Positions 36,138 to 48,300 of a stretch of DNA of 64,000 nt are shown piece after piece. Position 1 is the stretch's first letter. Each line of letters starts with the position of its first letter. The notes under the pieces were generated by a model that saw only the letters and a list, made by a program, of their open reading frames with translations, was not told where the DNA came from and ran no database searches. This DNA comes from Oryzias latipes (taxonomy: Eukaryota; Chordata; Actinopteri; Beloniformes; Adrianichthyidae). The stretch covers positions 2,002,001 to 2,066,000 of the forward strand of contig NC_019867.2 of the NCBI RefSeq assembly GCF_002234675.1, read 5' to 3'. The translations under genes and the position numbers were made by a program.

Positions 36138-38539
36138 GGAGACGCCACATCTGACAATGTTTTGCTTGAAGAGATTAAGGATAAACATAAGGTGTTTGAC
36201 CAAAAATGTCTTCAAACTCTAAAATTTTATTTTAAACGTTTACATGTTTGTACTCTTTTATTTAGATAATTTGGAGTCGTGTATTGTTTGGTTTTAGATG
36301 ATTCGTATTAAGTGAGACATTATTACTTTATTTAATACATTTTAAAACTTTTTGAAAGTACATCATTTCCAAACCAGCTCAGAAATGTATATATTTCAAA
36401 TACTTACAAGAAATGGAATGAGCAAAGCATCTGACAAAGCAGTTAAAGCTAGTCTATAACTGCCTGTGGTTTGAGCACGACTCTTTTCCGGTCTCTGTGG
36501 TTCAACTTCCTTTTCAACAACTCAAGATAGGGATGACACGATGGATAAGGATGAAATTTAAAACGATTTTGACGTTACAAACCATAAGTGTAATCAAACA
36601 TCTTTAAATAAACATACAGGCAGATTCTGTGCATTTATAAATAATCTTGATGCAAAACTGTCACTCAAGAGTGTGAATCATTCCTTCAGATATTTTTCAA
36701 TCAATAACTTCTTCAACTTTAGGCTTAAAGAAAGTACAATTTTTCAAAAGAAAACTTTTTTTGTAACATTTTTAGACAAATACCGTGAAACATAAATTTT
36801 GCTGAAGTAAAGAAAAAAAATGAACTGTTGTGTTTGATACACACGGGGGATTTGACGTGGGTTTAGCCCTCGGTGTTCACACTGGACAAGCGGGGAGGGG
36901 CTTCTTCTTCCTCTTCTCCTCTTTTTCCAGCTGTTTACTAGCAGATATCCGCCACCTGCATTTGGAGGAGGCTTGGAGCAAAATGTCCAAGAAATGGTGC
37001 AAATCTTGGGAATCTTGCTCTAAACTTTTTCTTTCTGAATTTATCCCTCCGTTTTGAAAAGGGCTTCAAAAGTTTTAAAAACTACAAACACAAAAGATGT
37101 TTTGCGTTTAAATACACTTTTATTAACATTTCAATGACCCTCCTTTGGTTTGAAAAAATGTCTAACAGTCAAGTCACTTTACATAGAGACATGTTAAAAA
37201 GAAAAAAATCAAACACAAAACCATGATGGATCCTTGGCTGTTTGACTAAAACATACGCACTAACATTTTTGCTGAATCGTACAAATGGAAATATGGATCA
37301 AAACAAAACACACATAATAAAAAAAACACAAATACATTGTTTTTTATGTGTTAAAACAATAAAATGTAGAATTTAAAGAAGACCAGAACAATAAGTTGCC
37401 TTCAAAAAGACGAAGGCAAACAAATTCAACCTTAAGTGTAAAAGCACTTAATGCAAAGGAGGAAATCTTGTACTTTGGGAAGTATTTTTTGGCATTTTTA
37501 TTTGGCAAAATCTAAGTGAAAACATCTCCAGCAGTGGAGCGCAGTAGTACTACATCACACAAAGCACAACAGTGTCCAGAAAACGCAGAGCTTAACATGA
37601 AAATATATAAAAATACGTTAATACTTTAAAAACAAATAATTTGAATGAGAAATTTAACTTAGCAGGTTTACAGGTTACACAGAATAACTGGGGTTTTGGT
37701 GGAAATGTTCTCTGAAACCAAACAGAAGCACGAATGATGAGTTTTGTTCATAACAAGGGGCAAGGTTTCAAAGTTGTGATGTAAAGAATCTCCTTTTTAT
37801 CAAAAAGAGAGATGTGAATCTTACTTTTGGTACCTTTTTAAATCAAAAGCTGTGAGATCAGCTGAGATGAAGTTTATTACACTTGACGGGTTTAAGCCAA
37901 ACTGTTGAGAAGCAACGTGATATTTATCCCTTTGAGACTGCAGTAAAACTCTTTTCCTAAAGTACACAGGCTAAAAGCAAAAACAAAAATGAGATCCCCT
38001 TCAAATAAAATATCAATTGAAATACTTTTAAATAAAGTTTTTGCATTTGAATCATCTCATTGCTTTATGTTAAGAATTTCTTTATGTTCTTTGCAATTTT
38101 TTCTGATCTTCTATTAATGAAACTTACGGTGAAACTTGTGAAACAAATACTTGATAGAAGAGCTGCTAAAACTTTCCTTTCAAAAATGTTTTTAAAAAAT
38201 GGATGACTTTAGAAACTTTTGACAAAGTTGATGATCAATTCCATCGAACAAGATAACTTCATTTGACCTTTAAGACGAGGAAAGACCTGAATGACATGTG
38301 CTAAAATGTTATTTATTACCACAATAATATTCTCTAGGAGGAATTGCACAAATGCTGCCTGTGGTCTAAAATGCACATTTTGGGGTTTTACTACTTTACA
38401 CATAGATTTATGTATATTATCATATGGATTATGTATATATTATCTGTATTTATTTATAAACATTTTTTTCATTGAAACATCATTCACACAGTTAAACTTT
38501 CCAATTTACTGTTCTAAAAAAATAAACAAAGTCTAAACA
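36138..38539. other. ptgs1 3' untranslated region and intergenic DNA
   Basis: The ptgs1 3' untranslated region starts at 36138. A canonical AATAAA lies near 36606, but other A/T-rich sites could serve. The rest is AT-rich with no recognised exon or RNA gene. Confidence 0.45.
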
Positions 38540-38985
38540 CATGATGCTAACTTGACTGGGTGACCCCGCCCCCCCTGGCGTTTCAAACAGGAAGTGATTC
38601 CAAGAAGACTAGAAATAAGACTAGACTAGAAATAGACTAGAAATAGACTAGAAATAAGCAGCTGTCACTCAGTCATTCTGTTGGTCAGAATAACCATTCT
38701 TGCTCTGATGCCTTTTTTTAAAAAAACATGCTGTTTTTTGTAATATTATTTCTGTTGCTCAAGTTATAAACTGACCAATCAATAAAAGTAGGTGGAGCCG
38801 GCTGGCCCCCCACGTCTAACGATCAAAACGTTGGACGGATTTTGTGAAGCCAGATTTCAAGTGGAAGGGGTGTGGCTTTCCAACAAGCCCACTCCTGATT
38901 GGTGAGAGTGGTGGCCATAGAAACGTTGACTTTGACCGACTTGGACCAATCACTGCAAAATTGAGTCCAATTGTGTTGCATACTG
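38540..38985 (+). repeat. Dispersed repeat R3, plus-strand copy
   Basis: This matches 57975-58320 in order: CAAACAGGAA, CAGTCATTCTGTTGGTCAGA, AACTGACCAATCAA, CAACAAGCCCACTCCTGATT and CCATAGAAACGTTGAC...CGACTTGGACCAATCACTG. A short GACTAGAAATA tandem (about 38610-38655) is an internal expansion. I do not recognise the family. Confidence 0.65.
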
Positions 38986-38989
38986 AGAT

Positions 38990-39365
38990 AGAGATGGAGA
39001 TGTTAATCCAGCTGCACTGGCTCCCCATCCGCTACCGAGTGCGTTTTAAAATCCTGGTTTTAACACACACAGCTCTTAATAACCAGGCACCGGTCTACAT
39101 AAAAGACCTTTTGCAGCTGTCCACTCCCAGCAGGTCCCTGAGGTCATCTGACCAGGGTTGGCTGGCTCCATCCTTCTGGAACTCCCTTCCTCTAAGCCTC
39201 AGATCTGCAGACTCAGTGTTTTTTTTTTAACAGCTAAAAACCTATCTGTTTAAAATAACTTTTTTAAATTTCTGTGTTTTACTATGTTTTACTGTGTTTT
39301 ATTGTGAAGCACTTTGAGATTTTTATCTTGATAGGTGCTATACAAATAAAGTTTATTATTATTAT
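38990..39365 (+). mobile_element. 3' end of an L2-like LINE
   Basis: The frame reads LHWLPIRYRVRFKILVLTHT, then ALNNQAPVYIKDLL, the typical C-terminus of L2/Maui-type reverse transcriptases. The 3' end GTGCTATACAAATAAA plus ATT repeats is the usual L2-type tail. The copy is heavily 5'-truncated, and its tail ends just before the last exon of the Ig gene. Confidence 0.8.
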
Positions 39366-39390
39366 TATAATGACAATGTCTGTCTTGGAC

Positions 39391-42300
39391 CTACTTCCTG
39401 GCAGGAAACTTGGCGGTTGACGGGTCGTCCTCCTCATGGCCGCTGACTAACAAGGGGCTGAACAGAGGCACAGTCGCTGTGGTTGAGTTTGACGCTGAAT
39501 TTATTTGAGTGCTGGCACCCACTGTGACGGGAGCAGTGGCTGCTGGGTAAAACTGCACGTCGACAGCAACCGTTGTGAGGCCCAGAGAGACGTGATGGGA
39601 GAGCAGCAGGGGAGGCGAGCCGTGGGAGACGCTGAGGCTGTGCTGGATCGGTGCCACGCTCAACTCCGCACTTTGCAGAGTTAGGGAGGAGTGAAGAGCC
39701 TCCTGACGTCTGGATTGTGGAGGGGGGGAGATGGAGTGGGAGGGTGAAGATGATGGAGGGGGCAAGGTCTCCTGGCAAAGGCTGGGGGTGTCTCCTCTGC
39801 TGCTGGTCCACTCTTCAGACGACTGAAGCCGGATGCTGGGCTGAGACAGACTGCAGCCTTTCTCCTCCTCCGTTAATGAGTCCACCTGGAACAAAGTGAC
39901 GAATGTTAATGCAGATGATGTTAACTTTTTTTGTGTTTTTGTTCTTAGTTCAGACCTTTGTGACAGTGACGGGTTCAGGATGGGTCTCCACGGTGACGGA
40001 GGCTGGCAGCGCGTTCTCTGAAAGCTCCTGAAAAGTGGGCTCCATCTGCACGGTGACCAGACAGGGTCCTGGAGGTCGTGTTCGGGTGTCTGATGTATTT
40101 GGGCTCTGTTCAATCACTGCAACACAGTCGTCGTCCTCAAAAGCCCTGCGTGAGGACAACACGCAGTCTTAGTACTGAGATTCAAGCTTTATGCCTGAGT
40201 CCCAACCGCCCTTATGAATGGATTCGGGCTGTCTGCAGGTAAAAAAAAAAACGGTCAAACCTGTTTGCAGGTGGACCGCACGAAGTATCAAAGTGTAGAC
40301 CACTCGGTGAATCTGCGAAAACCTTCGTGCTCGTGTTTTTCTACGGGCATGCAGTTTCACGACAGGTTGTAGCGAACACACAAGTGTTAGTAAGCGGGAA
40401 GCAGGTGAGGTATGAGGCTGGCCTCATAGGTGAGGTGCTTTTTCAACTCCCCAGGCTGTACGAGGAAGCCGTTAGTGCTGCTCACGTCGTACGTGCGCGC
40501 TCCTTGCTGCAGCCTGACTGTCAGAAATGAGAGACGTAGACAATTCAAGTGAAGTTTGTGTGGACATCGTACAGGTGTCCTACGAGCGCTTACATATCAG
40601 AGTGCATTCGCACTGAGCAGACAGAACTCAAATCAACTAGGGTGCCGTGGGGCGCCGTGCCATGACATACAGCGTTACCTGTATGTCATTAGAGTATGCA
40701 ACCTGACGAATACTTACCACACACACGACAGTGGTACGTTCCACTTTCGTGCCGTCCCTGGAGGTCATCATGCCTCAAAGGAACTCGAAAACACACCTGC
40801 AGGACACACCTGCCCTCTCTATGACCCACCGTTGACCCCAAACAAGGTCAGCCCCCATCCGGGTGTATGTGACTAAAGCTTTAGGAACTGTTATTTTCAT
40901 TTCTTTCAGTGAGAGTATTCACCTGTTCTCATAGGTGCGTCCTGCAGAGCGGCAGTCTGCATGGCGAATTGGGATCCCAAGGTTCCTCTGAGCTGTCAAG
41001 GACGTTCAGAGTTACTACATGGTTCATAAAAACAGATTGGCATTCATTGAGAATTAAATGGACATTTTTTACCAAACCAGTTAACAGGTTATAAGTTACA
41101 GGTGTGTGCTGAGGAAGTTCTGACCTGCTCGGCACATTTGTGCAGGTTCGTTCTTTTGCACCACTGAGTAGAAGGTTACAGTGATGAAGATGAAAGCCAG
41201 AGACACGCCCACTCCCACCACGACGGGGATGTCGTGCTTTTCCAGCACAGGCAGCCATGATGGCGACTGCTGAGTCCCTCTGGACCAAACAAACAAACGC
41301 GAGTCAGTGAACAGAACAGCTTTGAGAGCATCTCCGGGTTTTCGCTCACTCACTTTGGATCATTGATGGTCACAGAAGACTGGGAGGTGTTCCTCCTTGA
41401 CCTTGAATCAGTGAGCTCTTTGTCGGTCAGTGGTTTTTCTGTCTCATTTAGAGGAAAAGATCTGTTTGTTTGGTACAGGACTTTGTCATCTCGTGGCGTG
41501 GAGACCTGATTCTTAGGAGCTGAGGGCGGACGTTGAGGACGTGGCTCTGGAGATGATCCATGTTCTACATTTGAGACTGTAGGTCGGATAAAAGAGGGGA
41601 GTGTTGAAAGCTCAAGATGGAACTTTGGTAAAACATTAATCGTGAAAGATTGTTGAGGAAGGGTTAGAGATGAGGAAGATGGAAGAGGAGCCTGTGTTGT
41701 TTGGAGGAAATGGGAAAAAGACCAGTTGGTCACCAGCTGGGGGGCCGCTGGCTTTGAGGAGAGTTCAGTATCTGGTCCTGAAGGTCTTATCCAGGTCTGG
41801 GTGACAGAACTTTGAGCTGAAGTTGGGTTGAGTGAATCAAAGTTGGGACCAAAAAACTCATCGCTCATGTTGGAACTATCAGGATAAGAGCGTAAAAACA
41901 ATTCTTGAAGGACTTTTTGTCGCTTCGGCGCATCCACAGATGTTGACGTCTGACCTTCAACAAACACAGTCGAATCCAAAACCTCAGAGGTCACTGAAGC
42001 AGAAACCGTCCCTCTTGTCTGTGGGGTGTGGAGTTCAGCTGACTGAAAGTATGGATGGGGCGGAGGCGGCAACATGGGAGGCTGAATCTGCGTCACCAAC
42101 ACTTGTGTTGGATTGGTTGCTTGTTGATTTAGGTGCTGCTGTAAAACCTCAAGCGTCTCAGGAGGCATTATCAGTTCAGCCACAGCTTTCCTTGGAGATG
42201 TGAGGGATGTAGTCATGTTGTTGGAGCCAGAACCTGAAAATAACATGAAAAAAAGGTAAATCCAACACAATTTAATGGGGTTTGAAGGGAAAAATGTTTC

Positions 42301-45300
42301 GTCTAACTTTAGCCAAAGAACGATTTCATGTCGTGGTTCAGTTACGTTTGGATATTGTTGTGGCTCCAAACATACCTCAAACCTCAAACTGATCAATTAA
42401 GACCACTGAGGACGCTTTGAAAATAGAGAGGGTCATTAAAGCAAGGTAGAAATGTCCTATCATTTACTATTTACACCACTTTCATACACAAAGCCAACAT
42501 GAAATCAACACTGCAGATTTTTTGTGGACCAAGTGACACACCTGTGACAGCGAGCACCGTGCGCCTCTGATGTCGCCCGGCTGTGTTTTCAGCCACACAG
42601 TAATAGTGTCCTGCATCTGAGTACTGAACCCTGGAAATGTGCAGGTCTCCATCCGCTGAAGAAGCCAAAACCAACAGAGTCGCGAGTCACTCGGAACGTA
42701 CAGGTTCCTAAACGTGGATCAGGAATAACAAGTTTTCATTTCTTACCGCTGATGTATTTGTCTTCAGTGATGGGGATGGAGGACCGGATCCCGGCTCTGT
42801 CTTTGGTCCACCGGTACGTGATGGGCTGTTCCCCCACAGCTCTGCAGGGCAGGATCGCCACAGTCCCCGTCCTGCACACCACCTGATCCGTGTGGGTCAC
42901 AATGATGGGGCTCACTGGGGGGGGTTAGGGTTAGAGTCACGGTTAGGGTTTGGGGGGGTTGCACAGCTTTATTTGAGGGCAAATAAATTCAAATCCGTTT
43001 TATTATATGTCACTTTATGTGTCACGTGTGTGGTGGTGAGGGGGTCAGGAGGGGTAAGGTATTTATTTAAGTGTATATATATTTTATATGCACTTTGTAT
43101 TACTGTTGTAGGAGAATATAAATAAAGTTTTATTTTATCATTAAACTCAATAAATGCACTATTTCTGTTGCTCCACCTGAAATCTTCTATTTTTTGACTT
43201 GTGTGTTTTTGTAATTACTGCTTTTTCTAAAGAATTCTTTGGTTGTTTTGGGTCCAAACAATTATGAAAACATTTTCATAATTATTGTCTTTGTCTCTGA
43301 AATCCTACAGAATATATTTATCCATATTTATCCATCCTATAGAACATATTTATCCAATTAATTCTGACTTTTGTTGTACTTATGATGAGTGTTAAAGAGA
43401 AGCTGAAATAGTATTCTTTGCAACTTTTAAAGGAACATTTCTTAGTTTACACATTTTTTATTTATATTTTATTTGAAGTTTTCTTTGGATTTGCTGCAGT
43501 TAATAATAGGCTCTTAAAATTACTGACAAGTATGTATTTTTTATGCATACATTATTTACCTGGTGACATAAGTTTATGTCCCACAACTTAAAAGAGGGGA
43601 CTTTGAAGTAGAAAATAATAATCTCACTGGCTTTACAGGCTCTAGAAAACACCAACATGAAAAAGATTTAAAAAATACTATTTTTTTCTTTATCTTTTAA
43701 TTTTCTGAGTGAGCATTACCAGCAACTCTCAGCAGGGCTGCGCTGTAGCTTTTTCCCAGCATGTTGGACGCTTCGCACAGATACTCTGCCTCATCGTAGC
43801 GCCTGGCGGACTGGATGTGCAGACTTGCAGTTCTCCGTCTAAATGGGAGGGAAACACAGATTTTTTGATTCTGTGATGCTGCAGCAGCCGTCCTCGACTG
43901 AAGGACCAGAGTCTGCAACCACAACTGATGTTGCAGTAACCTTTGACCTCGGGAAGAGGCTGCCATCTTTCTATGGAGTGATATTAACATCACCACGTTG
44001 CACAGAAAACTTTCAAAGTTGCAAATTATATTATCAAATATTTGCTTTCAAAAATGTTTTTTGGTTTCAAATTTTTTTGTTAGTGCTTTCGAAAATATTT
44101 TTTCCAATGTTTTTTTTGGACTTTCAAAAAATATTTTTGCGTTTGCAACACTAATGTTTTCGCATGCGTTGTGTCTCATCTCGCTTTTTTCCCCATCTTT
44201 GATTTTGCTTTCATAAGTTTCGGTTTAGCGTGACAAAGCTGCCATCAAACAGCTGCTGATTGGTCTGAATTCTAACCAATCAAATTGCTTTATTTATCAA
44301 GCATGGTGTCTGCTAACAAGGCATAGAAGCCGAACCAGCTCTTAGCCTCAAGTTTAAAAAATAATTAATACTTTCTTTCTTTTTCAGCATTGATTGTTTT
44401 TTTATTTTTTCAGATTTGTGAATTTGTAGCTGAGGATCTCCTGAAACTGTTTATCTGCTGACATTACGCTTAATCAACAGGCCTGTGTGTAATCTGTGAA
44501 TCTTCCAGAGCAAAATATTGGTCAAAAGTTTGATTTTCGCTAAACTGAAACTTCTGAACACAAATATTTAATATTTCCATTTGCAACTTTGAACGTTTTG
44601 TGTGCAACATGGTGGCATAAATATCCCTCCATGTCTTTGGAGGCTGTTTTTCCGTACCCCAACACCACCCTGCCCCCTGTCTGCTTGGAGTGACCTCTCT
44701 TCACCCAGCTGATGGAAGGCGAAGGCCGACCCGACACCTCACACTCCAGCACAGCCTGAGCCCCCGCAGCCACCGTCAACACCTGGGGGTGCAGTTTCAC
44801 CGTTGGAGGGGCTGCAAAGGAGAGGAGAACACAGAATTGCTCCAGACTCTTTGCGATAACGTGAGACCCCACAATCCAGAGGATGGGTCTTACTCAGCAC
44901 AGTCACTGCTGCTCTGGTAGACGTGATGAATCTTTGGAGGTGGATGTTGGAGGCTCTGCAGAAGTAGCTGCCGCTGTCGCTCTCCTGGACACTAAAAGGA
45001 CAAGACAAAACGCTCCTCAAGATTATTCAACCTCAATTTTTTTGGTGATTCTCACAATTTACAAGACTTACATTTTTATGGTTTGATTTAAAGTGGTGAT
45101 TTTATAACCAAAATCCAGCAATCTAAATGTCTTAAAGAGCTATATTTCATGTTTTTTTTAACTTGTCCTGTCCAACAGCTGGGCAGACAGATGAGAGCTG
45201 AGGGCCTCTTGTGTTGGACATATTTTACTTTAATAACAGGGGTTATTAATCTACAGACAAACCAGAGGTATGTCTGAATAAACCCCTTTTGTAATTGAGG

Positions 45301-48300
45301 CGGCTGCACGGTGGCGCAGTGGTCAGCGCTCTTGCCTCACAGCAAGAAGGCCCCCAGTTCAAGTCCCAGCTGGGGGACATGAAAAACAGAACATCAATGG
45401 GGGGCCTTTCTGTGTGGAGTTTGCATGTTCTCCCCGTGTATGTGTGGGTTTTCTCCAGGATCTCCGGCTTCCTCCCACCATCCAAAAACATGCTACATAG
45501 GTTGATTGGCAACTCTAAATTGTCCGTGAGTGTGAGAGTGAATGGATGTGTGATTGAGGATATTCTACCCTGTGACAGACTGGCGACCAGTCCAGGGCAT
45601 CCCTTGCCTACACCCAAGTGGCTGGGATAGGCTCCAGCAACCCCGTGACCCCAAAAGGGAATAAAACAGTTAAGAAGATGAATGAATGAATGTAATTGAG
45701 GCCAAACTTTATTCATTTTAATCATATTTGAAAATCTTTTGTGTTGGACTGGACGGAAAAGGAAAGAAGGGAAGAAGAGAGAGGGATGTTAGAGAGGGAG
45801 GGATAGGAGGGTGATAATAGTTGGGGGGGGTATGTACACAACACAAATACTGTTCCCACACGCATACCTATGCATTCAAACCAACTAGTGTGAAATATCT
45901 AATTCAATCACGCAAACTATTAGTACAAAGGTGAGCTAACACCTGTGCTCAAGTGAGTGTTTATGTTCCTCTAAAATGGATGATGGAATGTAAAAGGAAG
46001 GAGTGAGAGCGCCCAGCCACCCCCACACCCAGACCCCCGCTGCAGCAGCAGCGGCAGCCAGAACCCCCAACACCCGCACAGCAGCAGATAGAGAACAACC
46101 GCTCCCCGGGTGATCACATCCGCCACCCAGGCCAGGGCCAGCAGGACCGCCACAGGACCCCCAGAGCCACTGAGCAGGGAGGCACGGGGGGACAGAGAGT
46201 GCAGCTCCAGCCCAACCAGGAGAGCAACCGGGATGGCCCAACGCGGGCCCTGCAGCGCCCACAGCCCCAGACGAGCACCCCACCACCACCCAGGAGTTCT
46301 GGGCATGCCCCCACTGCAACCAGGTACGAGCCAGGACCCCCCAAGGGAGACCCGCCCCGCGATCCAGGCAGCCCCCCACCCGGCCCACGGTAGGTCGAGG
46401 AGAGAGCAAGGCAGGGGCCAGCCATCCCCGCCCAGTACGAGGACACCCAGGGGAAGAGGGGGTCCACAGGAAGTGTCGTAAACATGACCCGACCAGGCTC
46501 GCCCACAGTTGGAAATCTTTTTTTTTTTTTTTTTTTTTTTTTTAACTTGTCCTGTCCAACAGCTAGGCAAACAGATGAGAGCTGAGGGCCTCTTGTGTTG
46601 GACATATTTTATTTTAACAAGAGGGGTTATTCATCTTCAGACAAACCAAAGGTATGTCTGAATAAACCCCTTTTGTAATTGAGGCCAAAATTTATTAATT
46701 TCAATCATGTTTGAAAATCTTTGGTGTTGGACCGGACGGAAAAGGAAAGAGGGGAAGAAGAGAGAGGGACGTTAGAGAGAGGGGGGGGTAGGAGGGTGAT
46801 AATAGGAGGGGAAGGGGGGTAAGACCATGAAGCAGCATAGAGCAGACAGGTTTACTGGTTGTTTATCGTTACGGTACGGTTCAAATGTAGTACAAAAAGG
46901 GCGGGGCCTGTTCACACACACTTAAATATTATCAACACACCTGCTAGCCGCAAAAATGTCCACATGTCAACATGCACACAAAACAGATAGTGTTCACGAA
47001 CGCATACCTATGCCTTTAAACCAACTAGTGTGAAATCTTTCATTCATTCAATCATGCAAACTATTAGTGCAAAGGTGAGCTAACACCTGTGCTCAGGTGA
47101 GTGTATATGTTCTTCTAAAATGGATGGTGGAATGTGAAAAGAAGGAGGAGGAGCGCCCAGCCACCCCCACACCCATACCCCCGCCGCAGCAGCAGCGGCA
47201 GCCGGAATTCCCCCAACGCCACACGGGAACAGGCAGGGAACAACCGCCCCCCGGGCGACCAAGACCGCCACCCAGGCCAGGGCCAGCAGGACCGCCGCGA
47301 GGCCCCCAGAGCCAGAGAGCAGGGAGGCGCGGAGGGAAAGAGAGCGCCGCCCCAGCCCAGCCAGGAAAGCAGCCCCCCGCCGCGCCGGAAGAGCCCAACG
47401 CAGGGCCCCACCGGAGAGGGACGCCCACAGCCCCAGACGAGCACCCCACCACCACCCAGGAGTTCCGGGCATCCCCCCGCCCCGACCCCAGGTACGAGCC
47501 AGGACCCCCCAAGGGAGACCCGCTCCGCACTCCAGGCAGCCACCCACCCGGCCCACGGTTGGTCCAGGTAGGAGCAAGGCAGGGGCCCGCCGCCCCCGCC
47601 CAGGAGGGGGGAACCCCGGGGAAAAAAGGGCGGCCCACAAGGGATGTTATAAATATGGCCCGACCAGGCTCGGCCATGTTGGAAGTTTGGCGGGGCCCAG
47701 CGCCCAGGGGCAAGGACCAGGACCCACCCCCCAGGGACACAAACACCCCCGGCTCAGGTGTAATATGAACCCCCCCACCGTGCGGAGAGAGCACCGCCGG
47801 GCCCAGGGAGCCGGCACCCAAGGGACACGGCCGCCATCGCCAAGGGGCCCGCACCCCCCACCAGGGAAGGGGTAGGGGACAGATGGACCCAGGTCCCACC
47901 TTCCTTGTAAAATGTGTGTGCGTGTATGGGTGTTTGAGAGGGTGTTTGTGTGCATGTGTGTGTGTTTATGTTTGAATGTATATATTGAAGGGGGAGGGGT
48001 GTGTGTACTAAGGGGGGTGCAGTTAAAATTGGCGAGTAGGGCACTAAGGGGACATCTCCTGATTACTCACAGTGATGTCCCCTCACCCTCCACACCAAGG
48101 GGCCCTAAATGTCTAAGGTGCGGTTAAAATTGGCGGGTAGGGTGCCAGGAGGACATCTGCTGCTTGCTTGCAGTGATGTCCAAGCACCCCCCCTACCAAG
48201 GACCCTACATGTCTAAGGTGCAAATAAAACCGAAAGAGGGGGGGCCCACTCCATACGGCAACCATAGGAGGGGGGCCACTCCCAAGTAGCCCCCCCCCAA

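Noticed and set aside
39391-40113. Reading the last Ig-gene exons as one 240-codon single-exon gene
   Set aside because: The frame runs through an intron; acceptor and donor signals at 39885 and 39956 give phase-consistent splicing, and only the 39391-39885 part is exon.
43839-43996. Minus-strand coding extension of Ig-gene exon 9 to 43996
   Set aside because: It would extend into the MITE arm. A splice acceptor at 43839-43840 gives the expected Ig pattern and phase 2, like the other domains.
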